Origin: a virus
Reading direction: 5' to 3' (one strand)
IMG/VR virus record: IMGVR_UViG_3300031749_000026
Location: 1-30,799 of that record
Length of the DNA stretch: 30,799 bases
Of the stretch, positions 7,840 to 16,510 are shown piece by piece (position 1 is the first letter of the stretch; the number at the start of each line of letters is the position of its first letter). Position numbers and translations under genes: made by a program. A model generated the notes under the pieces. That model worked only from the letters and a program-made list of their open reading frames with translations. It was not told where the DNA came from and made no database searches.

Positions 7840-8085
7840 ATGCCAACATTAGAAGACTTGGGTTTTGATGCTTATGGAAATCGTCCAATGGGGCAAGGAA
7901 GTTCTTTGACTTCAGCAACAAAATTGGACAACCTGATTGAAAACTTATCTGGTTCAAAGTTGAATGTAGGAGTGATTTCCAGCACTGATGGTAGAGTAAC
8001 TTTTGATTTGGAAAATCGAAGGATAATTATTAACGATGGAACGACAGATCGTGTTTTGATCGGCTTTCAAGAAGGAGGATTTTAG
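7840..8085 (+). CDS. Small virion-associated protein, ending in IIINDGTTDRVLIG
   Basis: The ATG at 7840 has an excellent ribosome site (AAGGAGG at 7829-7835); a start farther upstream at 7807 would lie inside the previous gene. The 81-residue product begins MPTLEDLGFDAYGNRPMGQG and ends with DLENRRIIINDGTTDRVLIG, a motif recurrent in small phage tail and fibre proteins. It probably forms a beta-hairpin module at the tail hub or fibre base. No enzymatic features are visible. Confidence 0.65.
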   Translation: MPTLEDLGFDAYGNRPMGQGSSLTSATKLDNLIENLSGSKLNVGVISSTDGRVTFDLENRRIIINDGTTDRVLIGFQEGGF

Positions 8086-8454
8086 ATGGCAGATTATGGA
8101 ATTAAGGTTAGTAAAAAAGGATATGATGTTAAGACGGCAACTTTGGAAAATTTAATTTTATCAAGTGCGAAAAATTGTCTTAAGGTTAAATCCCTTGCTA
8201 CGACAACAATTCAAACAGATATAAACGGAGACGGTACTAAGTTTGTTCCACACGGTTTATCTTTCAGACCAGTTGTTATTGCTTTTATTGAAGGAGAACC
8301 CGATATATGGTATCCAATGCCTTGCATACCGATAGAAGGTTTTGCTACTTATTATGTAACCACGACAAATATTGTTTTTTATGTTAATTTGTTTAATCCC
8401 AATTCTACATATAATGTTGCTTATTTTGTATCAGAAACAGAAAGTGCGAGTTAA
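8086..8454 (+). CDS. Virion protein with one YGIK module
   Basis: 122 residues. Residues 1-30 are MADYGIKVSKKGYDVKTATL followed by ENLILSSAKN, a module that recurs twice in the next gene. The remainder is a beta-sandwich-like domain (FVPHGLSFRPVVIAFIEGEP; later TTTNIVFYVNLFNPNSTYNV). Such N-terminal modules are common in phage minor tail or fibre proteins of uncultivated podoviruses, in my recollection. The start abuts the upstream stop (TAGATG), with AAGGAGG before it. The role is inferred as decoration of the tail or fibre. Confidence 0.65.
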   Translation: MADYGIKVSKKGYDVKTATLENLILSSAKNCLKVKSLATTTIQTDINGDGTKFVPHGLSFRPVVIAFIEGEPDIWYPMPCIPIEGFATYYVTTTNIVFYVNLFNPNSTYNVAYFVSETESAS

Positions 8455-8455
8455 T

Positions 8456-9253
8456 ATGGGCAATTATGGAATTAAAATTTCGAAAGAAGGTTATGACGTC
8501 AAGACCGCTACACCGAGTCAACTGATTTATTCCAGCAAATGGTCTAATTTTAAAATTTATACCACTTTAGATTGCGCTGTTACTCTAACTGGTAGCCAAC
8601 AAGAAGGTACAAACACAGTTGCTAATCCTTTGCCTTATCCACCCGTTTTTTTTCCTTATGTTCAATCTTCGACCATTCCTAATAAGTGGCGTCCTGCTTT
8701 AATGGGTGGGTCGGTTTCAATGCCAGATGATTATAACTGGGGCGGAGTGGCTGTTTTTTATAATCTAAATCAAAATCTTTTTGATTGCTATATTTTCCAT
8801 ATTGGAACAGGAACTCGCACTTTCACTTTTAAAATTATCCTTTTCGTTGATCAATTTAGCGGTACACCACAAACATTGCCTTCTATTGATAATTTCGGTA
8901 TCAAGATTGCTAAAGAAGGAGTTTCTGTTTTAACAGCCAAAGATAGTGAGTTATCGATGACAAGCAAATATTCTAATTTAACTGTTGCTTTGTCTAATAG
9001 TGTTAATGTTACAGATAGAGGTGATATAACGCATAATCTAGGCTATGTTCCAATTTATCTCGTTTGGTTTAATCCAACTGGTGATCCTGTTTATGGTGAT
9101 GCTTATTTTATTACTCCAACAAGTGGTATTTTTAACGAAGCAGCAAGGCATATTGAAGTTTGGGCTGATAGTAGCAAGCTTTATTTTTCTACCGAAGATT
9201 CCGTTCATCCTAATACCTTTAAATATCTTATTTTTTATGAGAAAATTGTGTAA
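8456..9253 (+). CDS. Virion protein with two YGIK modules, tandem paralogue
   Basis: The ATG at 8456 directly follows the previous stop; upstream in-frame starts would lie within the previous gene. The 265-residue product has two copies of the neighbour's architecture: residues ~1-30 (MGNYGIKISKEGYDVKTATP) with a beta domain, then residues ~145-175 (DNFGIKIAKEGVSVLTAKDS) with a second beta domain (ITHNLGYVPIYLVWFNPTGD) ending LIFYEKIV. This suggests fusion of two copies of an ancestral 8086-like gene. It is likely a structural protein of the tail. Confidence 0.65.
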   Translation: MGNYGIKISKEGYDVKTATPSQLIYSSKWSNFKIYTTLDCAVTLTGSQQEGTNTVANPLPYPPVFFPYVQSSTIPNKWRPALMGGSVSMPDDYNWGGVAVFYNLNQNLFDCYIFHIGTGTRTFTFKIILFVDQFSGTPQTLPSIDNFGIKIAKEGVSVLTAKDSELSMTSKYSNLTVALSNSVNVTDRGDITHNLGYVPIYLVWFNPTGDPVYGDAYFITPTSGIFNEAARHIEVWADSSKLYFSTEDSVHPNTFKYLIFYEKIV

Positions 9254-9296
9254 AATATAAATTGAGAAGGTCGAGTTATAAAAAAGGAGAGATAAA

Positions 9297-10388
9297 ATGG
9301 CAGAGACACCAGCACAAACTTGGCAACGTCTTACTGGAACTCCTTGGTCACAAGCTAAAAAGTTGGGTCTAACAACAGGAACAGCGGCTGCCAATCTTGC
9401 TTTGCAGCGAAGGTTGTTGACTGGTTGGAGACCAGGAGGGGCTTCTGCTTCTGCCGCTACTGCTCCACCTGCTGCTCCTGATTATGGCGCTTACACCCCG
9501 ATTATTCAGCAATTACAGCAACAAGTTCAGCAATTGCCTTCTATTTATCAACCGCAAGTTCAGGCATTGCAAGCGACTATTCCGACTATCCAAAAGCAGT
9601 ATCAATCTCTATTAGAACAATTAAGACAAAGGACAACCCAACAACAGCAACAACTACAACAAGAACAGACAACGGCTGTTGGAACAGAACAAGCGAGAGC
9701 GGCAGCGGCTGGAGTTGCGCCCGCTTATGGAACTCCTGAAATGGCAGCGATACAACAAATCCAAACTGGTTATCAGCAATCTATTGCTGATTTATTAGCA
9801 CAAGCGGCTCAACAAGAAACGCAAACACAATTAGCAGGCACGCAAGCAGAACAGTCAGTGCAAGCGCAGATTGCCCAAATCTTGGCTCAACAGGAACAGG
9901 CAAGACAACAATCTCTGTCTCAGATTGCCCAAGTACAGGCAGAAGCACTAGCCGCAGCTGAAGAGCGAAGGAGATGGGAGGCGGAGTTTGCGGAGAGTAT
10001 TAGACAGGCAAGAGCATCAGAGGCATTGGCAAGAGCAGAGGAGGCGACAAAAGTACCCCCAGATGTAAAAAGATTGCAGAGTTTAGTAGATAAAGGACGA
10101 GCATTAATCGCTAGAGCAAAAAATACAAACGAAGCGGGTAGATATTGGGCGCAGGCGTGGAATGCGATTAAGGCGGAGTTTCCTGAATTGCCCAATCAAG
10201 CCATTGACCAACTTTTAGGTTTCCAGAGAGGTTGGGAAGATTATATTAAAACATTCTTCACAAGCGGGACGACTGGAGGAGGAACAACTCAACAGAAAAA
10301 ATCTTCAGATTTAGGTCAATGGTGGAGTGGAGTTAAAGGTCGATTAAAGACATTGTCCAGGAAAGCATTTAGTGCCTGGTTAAGATAA
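9297..10388 (+). CDS. Glutamine/alanine-rich internal virion protein
   Basis: 363 residues dominated by Q and A (LLEQLRQRTTQQQQQLQQEQ; AEQSVQAQIAQILAQQEQAR) between residues ~63 and ~250. A long helical rod is expected. The first 60 residues include TWQRLTGTPWSQAKKLG and an alanine/proline linker; the C-terminus is basic (KGRLKTLSRKAFSAWLR). Low-complexity helical proteins just before a >1000-residue protein are typical of podovirus ejection proteins (P22 gp7/gp20, T7 gp14/gp15 region) that leave the capsid with the DNA. It overlaps the next gene by 1 bp. AAAGGAGAG precedes the ATG. The function is inferred from composition and order. Confidence 0.65.
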   Translation: MAETPAQTWQRLTGTPWSQAKKLGLTTGTAAANLALQRRLLTGWRPGGASASAATAPPAAPDYGAYTPIIQQLQQQVQQLPSIYQPQVQALQATIPTIQKQYQSLLEQLRQRTTQQQQQLQQEQTTAVGTEQARAAAAGVAPAYGTPEMAAIQQIQTGYQQSIADLLAQAAQQETQTQLAGTQAEQSVQAQIAQILAQQEQARQQSLSQIAQVQAEALAAAEERRRWEAEFAESIRQARASEALARAEEATKVPPDVKRLQSLVDKGRALIARAKNTNEAGRYWAQAWNAIKAEFPELPNQAIDQLLGFQRGWEDYIKTFFTSGTTGGGTTQQKKSSDLGQWWSGVKGRLKTLSRKAFSAWLR

Positions 10389-13300
10389 TGTTATTAGATT
10401 TTTTGAGAAAACCAAAAAAATCTCAACAGCAACAAAGAGACACGCTTCGTCCCTTTACCACCTGGGAAAGAGTTAAATCAAAAGCAAGGGATGTTTTGGA
10501 TTTGCTTCACAGGGGATTAGAAAGTGTTCCTCAAGGTATTGTTGAAATGGTCATTCCCAAACACATTAGAGAAAGAATTGGTATTGAAGAAACAGAAGAG
10601 CAAAAAAGGGCTTTACAGGAATTTGCTCCTCAGGTTTATAGAGAAAGATATCCAACAACCAGAGCGGAAAGAATTGCAACAGGTGTTGGTCGTTTTATTG
10701 GACAAACAATACCAATAGCCGCAGGTGCAGAAGCGGGTTTGCCTGTAATTCGTAGACTGCCTACCGTTTCCAGGTTGTCTCCTTTGCTTCAAAGAGGAGT
10801 TGCCGCAGGTGCTTCAATGACCGCCTTGGAACAGTTAAGCAGAGCGCCTGCACCGATAAGCCAGAGAGCAAAAGAAGTAGCAACTACTTTGCCTTTGTAT
10901 AGTATGTTAGGCATCGTTCCAGAAGGACCAGTTAGACCGCTAATAACAAAAAAGATATCACAAGTGCTAGCTCCTAAAATTATTGAAAAAGTTGCTTCTG
11001 GTGAACTAAGACCATTAGAAGTAGGTGCAGGAACAAGGTTTTTGGCTACCGCTGCTCATGTTGGCGAAGAGACAGCCAAAACGATGGGTAAATTGGTTTT
11101 GAAGGGGCTTGATCCTATTACTTATCTTTCTTTAGCGGGCAGAATAACAGGGGCAACTGGTAGAAAGGTAATTCAGACAGGATTGAAGATGATTCCACCA
11201 GCAATCAAAAACCCAATCAGCGAAGCATTTGGAGTTTTGTTTAGAAGGTCTACTTCTCAACTAGCCAAATATGGACCAGCTGGGCAAGAATTGGCTAATC
11301 GAATCATAAAAGCGAGAAACACATATGAACAAGCAGCCAGTTCGGCTATTACCAAAGTTACTAAAGCATTAGGACCATTAAACAAAGAAGAACAGGAAGG
11401 GTTGGTTAGAGTATTAGATGAAGGAGCAATGCCGATGAATGAAAAGGTAAGACAGGCTGCTTCTATTATTAGAGAAGAGTTAGATCGTATTGCTAACTTG
11501 GCGAAGGAATTGAAAGTGCAAGTTAAAGTTCCTAAAAGCGTAACTTATCGTGATGGAAAGACAGTTTTTACATATGAGAAGAGGGATTTCCAGCCATTAA
11601 AAAACTACTTCCCTCATATTTTTAATCTCCGAGATATGGAAAAGGGAGAGAAAAGAAGATTAATGGTTGAAGAGATTGCTAAAAAACACAACATCGGTTT
11701 GAGGGAAGCAGAAGAGGTTTTAGATCAGTGGATTTTGGCTAATCCTGATAAGGTATATGGACATTTAGAGGTAGGTAGGTATTTTAATATTCCTGGTTGG
11801 GAAAGAAATCCCGCAATGGCTTTATCTTCATATATCAATAATGCCTACAAAAGAATTTCCAATTTAATGTTTTTGGGTGAAGAAGAAATTGGAATGCGAG
11901 GAACGAATACCGTTAAAGATAGATTGCTTAATGAGATTTATCATCTTGCAGGTTCTAATGCTGCTAAATACGCTAAAAAGGTAGTTGATCGATTTATTAC
12001 AGGACATTCAGAAAGTTTGATTGGTTCACCTGTTTGGAATCAAATAACCCAAACAGGTCGTAAATTACAAATGATTAGTAAGATGGGACTTTCAGCAATT
12101 GCTAATTCTTCCCAACATGTTAATGTTCCTGTCTATACTCAATCAGTTATTGACTATGCAAGAGGATTGTTAGATTCTTTTGTTCATCGCAAGGAAGTAG
12201 TCCAATTTGCCAAAGAGGTGGGTGCTATTTTTGACACGACGATGAAGGATATGTTAAGAGCAGCGGGAGCGACAAGTGGTTCTTTCACTGAAAAATTTTT
12301 AAAATGGACTTTATTTACGCCTACTGAAAATAATAACCGTATTATTGCGGCTAATGTTGCTAAATATTCTATTAGAAGGTGGTTTAATGTTTTGAAAGAA
12401 AATCCTAATTCTCGGAAGGCGCAAAAAATTATCTCTGAACTTCTTTTGGAAGATCCAAAGAAAGTAGCCCGACAGGCAAGTTTGACTGCTGAACAGATTA
12501 GAACAGCCGCAAAAAGATTGGCTGATATTACTCAATTTAGAGCAGACATTCCTGATTTACCTCTCTGGGCAACGACTCCAGAAGGACGGCTACTTACTCA
12601 ATTTAAGGTTTTCGCTTATAACCAATTTCAATTTCTCTATGACAATGTCTTTGGAGAATTCTTCAGAGGTAATGCCAAACCTTTGGTTTTGTTTCTGACT
12701 TTATTCCCAATGGCTGGTGAAGTTGTTGCTGATATTAGATCTTTGTTAACTGATCAGCATAGACCCCGTCGCTTTTTGGATCGCTATCTTCAAAATCTCG
12801 CTTGGGTTGGCGGATTAGGTGTTGCTTCAGATATTTATAAAGCAGTGGCGTCAGGACAAGAGTTGGGTCTTTGGAGATATCTCGGTGGTCCTGCTGTTTC
12901 AGATGTGGTTAGCGCTATCACAGGAACAGTGGAAGCAACAAAAGGTAAACCACAACAGTTGGAAAGAATGGCAGTTTCTTATGTTCCTATTCCAATTGTT
13001 TCTCGTATCGTCGCTTCTCAAATGGTTCCTGAAGATACGGTGAAAAAATGGTATGCTCAAGAAACGATTAAAGCGATTGAAGACCAAGACGCTTCTTATG
13101 CTAAAATGTTAGTTGAAGAATTGGCTAATGAGAGAGGATTATTTATTACCAGACAATCGCTCAAACAGAGCATTAGAAGTCAACTTGAAAAACAGTATTC
13201 AGAAGAAGATGTTAAAAAGATTATGGCAAAGATTTCGGCTTATTTGGATGAAAACAATATCGGCTTTGACCAATCTGAAATACAAAAGAAAAAGAAGCAA

Positions 13301-13426
13301 TTAAAACAACAAATTCTTCAGGAAAGAGAAGAGGATATGACTGAAGAAGAATTGAAAGAAGAAATTGATAAACGATTGAGTCAAACAGAACGAGAAAATA
13401 TGTTAAGAGAGTTGTTAGGATTGTAA
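10388..13426 (+). CDS. Large internal virion (ejection) protein, 1012 aa
   Basis: The largest protein of the window. Residues ~1-60 are basic; ~100-175 are alanine/glycine-rich and hydrophobic (IATGVGRFIGQTIPIAAGAE); ~240-760 are mostly helical with charged segments; ~762-781 form a hydrophobic helix (KPLVLFLTLFPMAGEVVADI); the last ~90 residues are a highly charged coiled coil (KKKKQLKQQILQEREEDMTE). The architecture, the place after the Q-rich protein and the lack of other giant tail genes fit a podovirus ejection protein that helps form a channel through the envelope. I see no clear lytic transglycosylase motif in it. Late-operon overlap is 1 bp. Confidence 0.7.
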   Translation: MLLDFLRKPKKSQQQQRDTLRPFTTWERVKSKARDVLDLLHRGLESVPQGIVEMVIPKHIRERIGIEETEEQKRALQEFAPQVYRERYPTTRAERIATGVGRFIGQTIPIAAGAEAGLPVIRRLPTVSRLSPLLQRGVAAGASMTALEQLSRAPAPISQRAKEVATTLPLYSMLGIVPEGPVRPLITKKISQVLAPKIIEKVASGELRPLEVGAGTRFLATAAHVGEETAKTMGKLVLKGLDPITYLSLAGRITGATGRKVIQTGLKMIPPAIKNPISEAFGVLFRRSTSQLAKYGPAGQELANRIIKARNTYEQAASSAITKVTKALGPLNKEEQEGLVRVLDEGAMPMNEKVRQAASIIREELDRIANLAKELKVQVKVPKSVTYRDGKTVFTYEKRDFQPLKNYFPHIFNLRDMEKGEKRRLMVEEIAKKHNIGLREAEEVLDQWILANPDKVYGHLEVGRYFNIPGWERNPAMALSSYINNAYKRISNLMFLGEEEIGMRGTNTVKDRLLNEIYHLAGSNAAKYAKKVVDRFITGHSESLIGSPVWNQITQTGRKLQMISKMGLSAIANSSQHVNVPVYTQSVIDYARGLLDSFVHRKEVVQFAKEVGAIFDTTMKDMLRAAGATSGSFTEKFLKWTLFTPTENNNRIIAANVAKYSIRRWFNVLKENPNSRKAQKIISELLLEDPKKVARQASLTAEQIRTAAKRLADITQFRADIPDLPLWATTPEGRLLTQFKVFAYNQFQFLYDNVFGEFFRGNAKPLVLFLTLFPMAGEVVADIRSLLTDQHRPRRFLDRYLQNLAWVGGLGVASDIYKAVASGQELGLWRYLGGPAVSDVVSAITGTVEATKGKPQQLERMAVSYVPIPIVSRIVASQMVPEDTVKKWYAQETIKAIEDQDASYAKMLVEELANERGLFITRQSLKQSIRSQLEKQYSEEDVKKIMAKISAYLDENNIGFDQSEIQKKKKQLKQQILQEREEDMTEEELKEEIDKRLSQTERENMLRELLGL

Positions 13427-13427
13427 T

Positions 13428-14066
13428 ATGACCCCATTTAGTCAAAGAGATTTTAGATGGTCTTGGAAAAAATTGGGTTATTGTTCAACAACTATTGGCG
13501 AGAAGGGTTGCGCTATTACCTGTTTGGGAATAATGACTGATAAAAGACCAGATGAGATAAATGAGATTCTCAAAAACAATGGCGGTTTTGTTTCAGGTTG
13601 TATTTGTCTCTGGGAAAGAGCGACCTTCCTTTTACAGTTAGACTGGCAAGGAGTCAGCACAAAGCCGAAATTTTATCCGTGCATAGCCGATGTTAGAATG
13701 AAAAATGGTTCTCAACATTTTGTAGTTTGTTTAGACCCAACAACAATCATTGACCCTTGGGACGGTAAAACAAAATCAAATCCTTATACTGTCGTTTCTT
13801 ACAGGAATATCAGACCGAAAGCGGTTTCGCCTTTGCCAATTCCATCTGAATTTCCCAGAAAAGTAAAAGTGATAGTGCCTGTCCTAAATGTTAGATGCAA
13901 ACCCACCACAAAATCAGGACTTTGTGGTTCAAAACAACTTCATTATGGTGATGTTTTTACAGCTGTTGATAAGGTAGTTGGAGAAAATATTGGGGGAAAT
14001 AATATCTGGCTGAAGAGTTCAAAGGGAAATTATGTTTTTTCTGGTGGAACAGATTTTTATAAATGA
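13428..14066 (+). CDS. C39-like cysteine peptidase with SH3-like domain, putative endolysin
   Basis: 212 residues. Residues ~1-120 match the papain-like peptidase C39 fold found in phage lysins and virion enzymes: Q6 (FSQRDFRW), nucleophile candidate C28 in EKGCAITCLGI, H97 in GSQHFVVCLDP and D109 in IIDPWDG. Residues ~145-212 look like an SH3b cell-wall-binding domain (VLNVRCKPTTKSGLCG; then NNIWLKSSKGNYV). It probably cleaves peptide crosslinks of the host wall. It ends the rightward late unit and overlaps the convergent methyltransferase gene by 10 bp. No signal peptide is seen, so a holin would be needed. It could instead be a structural tail peptidase. Confidence 0.7.
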   Translation: MTPFSQRDFRWSWKKLGYCSTTIGEKGCAITCLGIMTDKRPDEINEILKNNGGFVSGCICLWERATFLLQLDWQGVSTKPKFYPCIADVRMKNGSQHFVVCLDPTTIIDPWDGKTKSNPYTVVSYRNIRPKAVSPLPIPSEFPRKVKVIVPVLNVRCKPTTKSGLCGSKQLHYGDVFTAVDKVVGENIGGNNIWLKSSKGNYVFSGGTDFYK

Positions 14067-14584
14067 CTCCGATAATAAATGTGACTCCAAGGAGTGGAAT
14101 ATTTTTCCCAGCCAATAAAGTCTTCTTCATTCCATTGAGACAAATGTGGTTCTGAATCAGGTCCATAGAAATGGGTTTTATAAAAAACCACTTCTTTTGG
14201 TGTAGAGATAAGAAGGTTAAAACGAGACAACTTGTTTAATAACTCTTTGCCTTTTTCTTTAGGAAAGTGTTCTATCACATCAATTAAAAGAAGTAAATCA
14301 TAATCATCGGGCAAATCAACTTCTTCTATTCTTTTGTGGTAATGGTGGTTATAGAGAGCTTGATGGTAGGGTTGGTTGATAAAATATTGGCAGCACTCGC
14401 AACAATCAATAATAATATCATCCTTGGGCATCAGTTCACCTTGAGAAGCTCTATCAGATAAGAGTGCTTCTCTAATTAAAATAGACCACTTACCAAAACC
14501 TGAACCAATATCCAAAACCTTTTTTGGTTTTAATTTCAAAATGAGATTTAAAATCGGTTCAATGTTTTGAGGATAGGAAAGCAT
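14057..14584 (-). CDS. Class I SAM-dependent methyltransferase (small molecule/glycan type)
   Basis: 175 residues. Motif I is VLDIGSGFGKW (residues 23-33); the acidic end of strand 4 is DLLLLIDVIEHF (residues ~96-107). These define a Rossmann-fold methyltransferase binding S-adenosylmethionine. It lacks DPPY, so DNA is not the expected substrate. It overlaps the glycosyltransferase gene by 26 bp, so the pair probably modify a glycan, perhaps the host surface or a virion glycoprotein. The start has AAGGAG 7 bases upstream. It is the last leftward gene, convergent with the lysin. The substrate is unknown. Confidence 0.75.
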   Translation of the reverse strand: MLSYPQNIEPILNLILKLKPKKVLDIGSGFGKWSILIREALLSDRASQGELMPKDDIIIDCCECCQYFINQPYHQALYNHHYHKRIEEVDLPDDYDLLLLIDVIEHFPKEKGKELLNKLSRFNLLISTPKEVVFYKTHFYGPDSEPHLSQWNEEDFIGWEKYSTPWSHIYYRSHL

Positions 14585-15425
14585 TGATCATCTCCTTGGC
14601 TACATTTTTAATGTTAAAAAGTTGGTCAAAGTTTTTTGGTTTTGGAAGCACCTTATATTCCAAAGTATCTGGGTGATAAGAGCTTGTTTTAACATTGCAG
14701 CTCCAGGCTTCTATATTCACTCTGCCAAACAATATCCCAGTTACCTCGTCAGCCGTGGCAATTTCTTCTTCTATATGAAACTTAGCAGGGTGAATATATA
14801 CATAAGGACTTTGATGTAGTTGAGCGTCAAATTGAGTGCCAAAGATAAACACTCTTTTGTCTGGTGAGGCGTGATCAATAAGATGATTTAGAAACTTTTC
14901 TCTTAATTTATCTAAAGTGCAAGGAACTACAATTTTGTAATAATCTCTTTTGGGTTTTTTTCTTGGTTTAAATCTTTCTCTATCAACGCCGTTAAAAATA
15001 ACTTGGCATTTTTGTGGCGGTATGTTGTGTTCCTGAACAATATGCTCAACAATACTCTCTCTAATGCAAATATATTTTATGACTTGGTCGGTGTTAGGCA
15101 ATGGAGTCTCGCAATCATATTCGGAGTGAACAACATTTAAGACGGGAATATTGGGCATTGCTTGGGTTACAGGCAAGGAAACTAATTCAGAAGCGATGAT
15201 TAAATCATAGTTATCAATATAGTTATCGGAAAAAGAATAAATTTTCACTCCCGCTTTTAATAGATTTTCTTTGAGTAGATATCCTTCAGCATCCTGGGGA
15301 TATTGCCAATTGGAAAGCATCGCTACATCGTGACCTTGTTTTTTTAATTCTCGGCATAACTCATAGCAATAAAGAGGTTGACCCGAAAGGTAAGACATTG
15401 AATTGCCAGTAACGAGGATTTTCAT
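14559..15425 (-). CDS. Glycosyltransferase, GT4-like
   Basis: 288 residues. The start MKILVTGNSMSYLSGQPLYC and then CRELKKQGHDVAMLSN is the typical first Rossmann domain of GT-B enzymes of family 4. The hinge IFNGVDRERFKP (residues ~140-152) is the classic acceptor/donor linker. The C-terminal donor domain is short, with GRVNIEAW at the position of the usual E-x7-E region; only the single glutamate is clear. Probably transfers a sugar to a surface glycan or virion protein. It overlaps both neighbours (26 bp with the methyltransferase, 4 bp with the nuclease), an operon. Unusually short, so the donor domain may be minimal. Confidence 0.75.
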   Translation of the reverse strand: MKILVTGNSMSYLSGQPLYCYELCRELKKQGHDVAMLSNWQYPQDAEGYLLKENLLKAGVKIYSFSDNYIDNYDLIIASELVSLPVTQAMPNIPVLNVVHSEYDCETPLPNTDQVIKYICIRESIVEHIVQEHNIPPQKCQVIFNGVDRERFKPRKKPKRDYYKIVVPCTLDKLREKFLNHLIDHASPDKRVFIFGTQFDAQLHQSPYVYIHPAKFHIEEEIATADEVTGILFGRVNIEAWSCNVKTSSYHPDTLEYKVLPKPKNFDQLFNIKNVAKEMINAFLSSKH

Positions 15426-15700
15426 TTTTTTATCATCTCCAAAAATAATTTTAAATCACAAATAAAAAGAGGTCTCTTTCTGTCCTGTTTTATTACCAGA
15501 AAATCTTTGCCTTCTAACCACTCATATATTCTTTTGAAGTCGCCGTGTCGCACCTTACACTCACCACGCATCCCTTCTATTTCAACATCATAACCTTCAC
15601 CCGCTCCGCTCAACCATTGCCTTCTCGCTTTTAAGCCATATTGCTTGGCAAGATTAACAACAAGGTTTTCTAAGTTGTAGCCTTTGCGTCTGGTTTTCAT
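15422..15700 (-). CDS. PDDEXK nuclease, Holliday-junction-resolvase-like
   Basis: 92 residues. The order RRKGYNLENLVVNLAKQYG, then SGAGEGYDVEIEGMRGECKV gives a candidate active site E11, D38, E47 and K49, the E-D-ExK pattern of archaeal Hjc-type resolvases and other PDDEXK nucleases. A resolvase would process branched replication or packaging intermediates. It overlaps its neighbours by 4 bp on each side (15422-15425 and 15697-15700). The length is short even for Hjc (about 130 residues), but all catalytic elements seem present. It could also be a VRR-type or other small phage nuclease. Confidence 0.65.
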   Translation of the reverse strand: MKTRRKGYNLENLVVNLAKQYGLKARRQWLSGAGEGYDVEIEGMRGECKVRHGDFKRIYEWLEGKDFLVIKQDRKRPLFICDLKLFLEMIKK

Positions 15701-16387
15701 TCTTCTCCTAATGGTAATGGACTTGGTATTTTCTCCAATCTTCTTCTACCTACCTCACAATACTCGGGACTTATTTCAATCATAATATAGTTTCTGCCCA
15801 ACTTTTTAGCGACAACTGCGGTGGTGCAACTTCCCGCAAAGGGGTCAAGGACAATATCTCCTTTATTTGTAAGATAATCTATCCATACCGTCAGGGGTTT
15901 TTCTGGTTTTTGAGTGGGGTGATATCGTGGATTTTGTGGGATAGATGCTAATATATAATCTGTTGTCCCAAATGATAATTCTTGCTTAACTTTTGTGAAC
16001 CATTCTACAGATTTCATAAAATCTACTTTTCTTCCCCGTGGAACTGGATTACTTTTTATCCAAAACAAAGGGCTTCTTCCTTTCATCCCTAATTTTTCTA
16101 AAAATTCCCATACATAACTGATTTTTTTCTTATCAATGTTTATAAGGTTTTAGTGCTCTTACGCATTCTTTTAACCACTTTTGACACCATCTTAAGTAAT
16201 CTTCTTCACTCTTCCATTGTTTATCCCACTCGCCAAAATCTAAATTTATGTCATTCCCTTTATATTTTAAATTAGATGCTCTGTGAATTTCTATTTAATC
16301 ATAAAAGGCGGATCGGTAAGAACTAAGTCAATTGTTCGGTACTTCAAAACCCCTAACGCATCCCCGCACAAAATCTTGTTTTTAATC
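15697..16387 (-). pseudogene. DNA adenine/cytosine-N4 methyltransferase, broken by two frame changes
   Basis: Three reading-frame pieces together make one beta-class DNA methyltransferase. Piece 1 (to 16291) has LCGDALGVL and LVLTDPPFMIK, motif IV with the catalytic DPPF, then a stop. Piece 2 (~16290-16140) reads EIHRASNLKYKGND and FGEWDKQWKSEEDYLRWC in another frame, ending KPYKH and two stops. Piece 3 (~16139-15697) reads ISYVWEFLEKLGMKGRSP, then HPTQKPEKPLT and the SAM-binding motif DPFAGSCTT with KKLGRNYIMIEI. A segment of about 20-25 residues between ALKP and YVWEF seems missing. Intact enzymes modify N6-adenine or N4-cytosine. No function is expected unless the breaks are assembly errors. 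Confidence 0.7.
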
Positions 16388-16509
16388 TCCTCTATCCTAT
16401 ACAACCTATCCCCCAAAAATAACTTTAACACAAAGAATACCCCATAAATAACCAAAACCCACAACACTACCAACATAACCAACGCCTCTAAGCAAGACCA
16501 GAACCGCAT
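16291..16509 (-). CDS. Membrane segment fused to methyltransferase N-terminus (72 aa)
   Basis: The ATG at 16509 has a strong site (CAGGAGGTGGTAAG) lying in the end of the preceding gene. Residues 1-40 (MRFWSCLEALVMLVVLWVLV onward) are one long membrane segment followed by LKLFLGDRLYRIEEIKNKI. The last ~25 residues are the start of a DNA methyltransferase (LCGDALGVLKYRTIDLVLTD then PPFMIK). Either a small membrane gene was fused by deletion to the start of the methyltransferase, or the methyltransferase originally began near the ILCGDAL segment and this frame arose from decay. The transmembrane part may still be expressed with the lysis cassette. Confidence 0.55.
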   Translation of the reverse strand: MRFWSCLEALVMLVVLWVLVIYGVFFVLKLFLGDRLYRIEEIKNKILCGDALGVLKYRTIDLVLTDPPFMIK

Positions 16510-16510
16510 C

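Noticed and set aside
14057-14110. Bidirectional terminator at the convergent junction (ACTCC/GGAGT near 14088)
   Set aside because: The loop would be only two bases and no strong T-run follows closely; the operons simply overlap.
15697-16387. Intact restriction-modification system
   Set aside because: The methyltransferase is split over three frames, and the adjacent PDDEXK protein looks like a resolvase, not a matched restriction enzyme.
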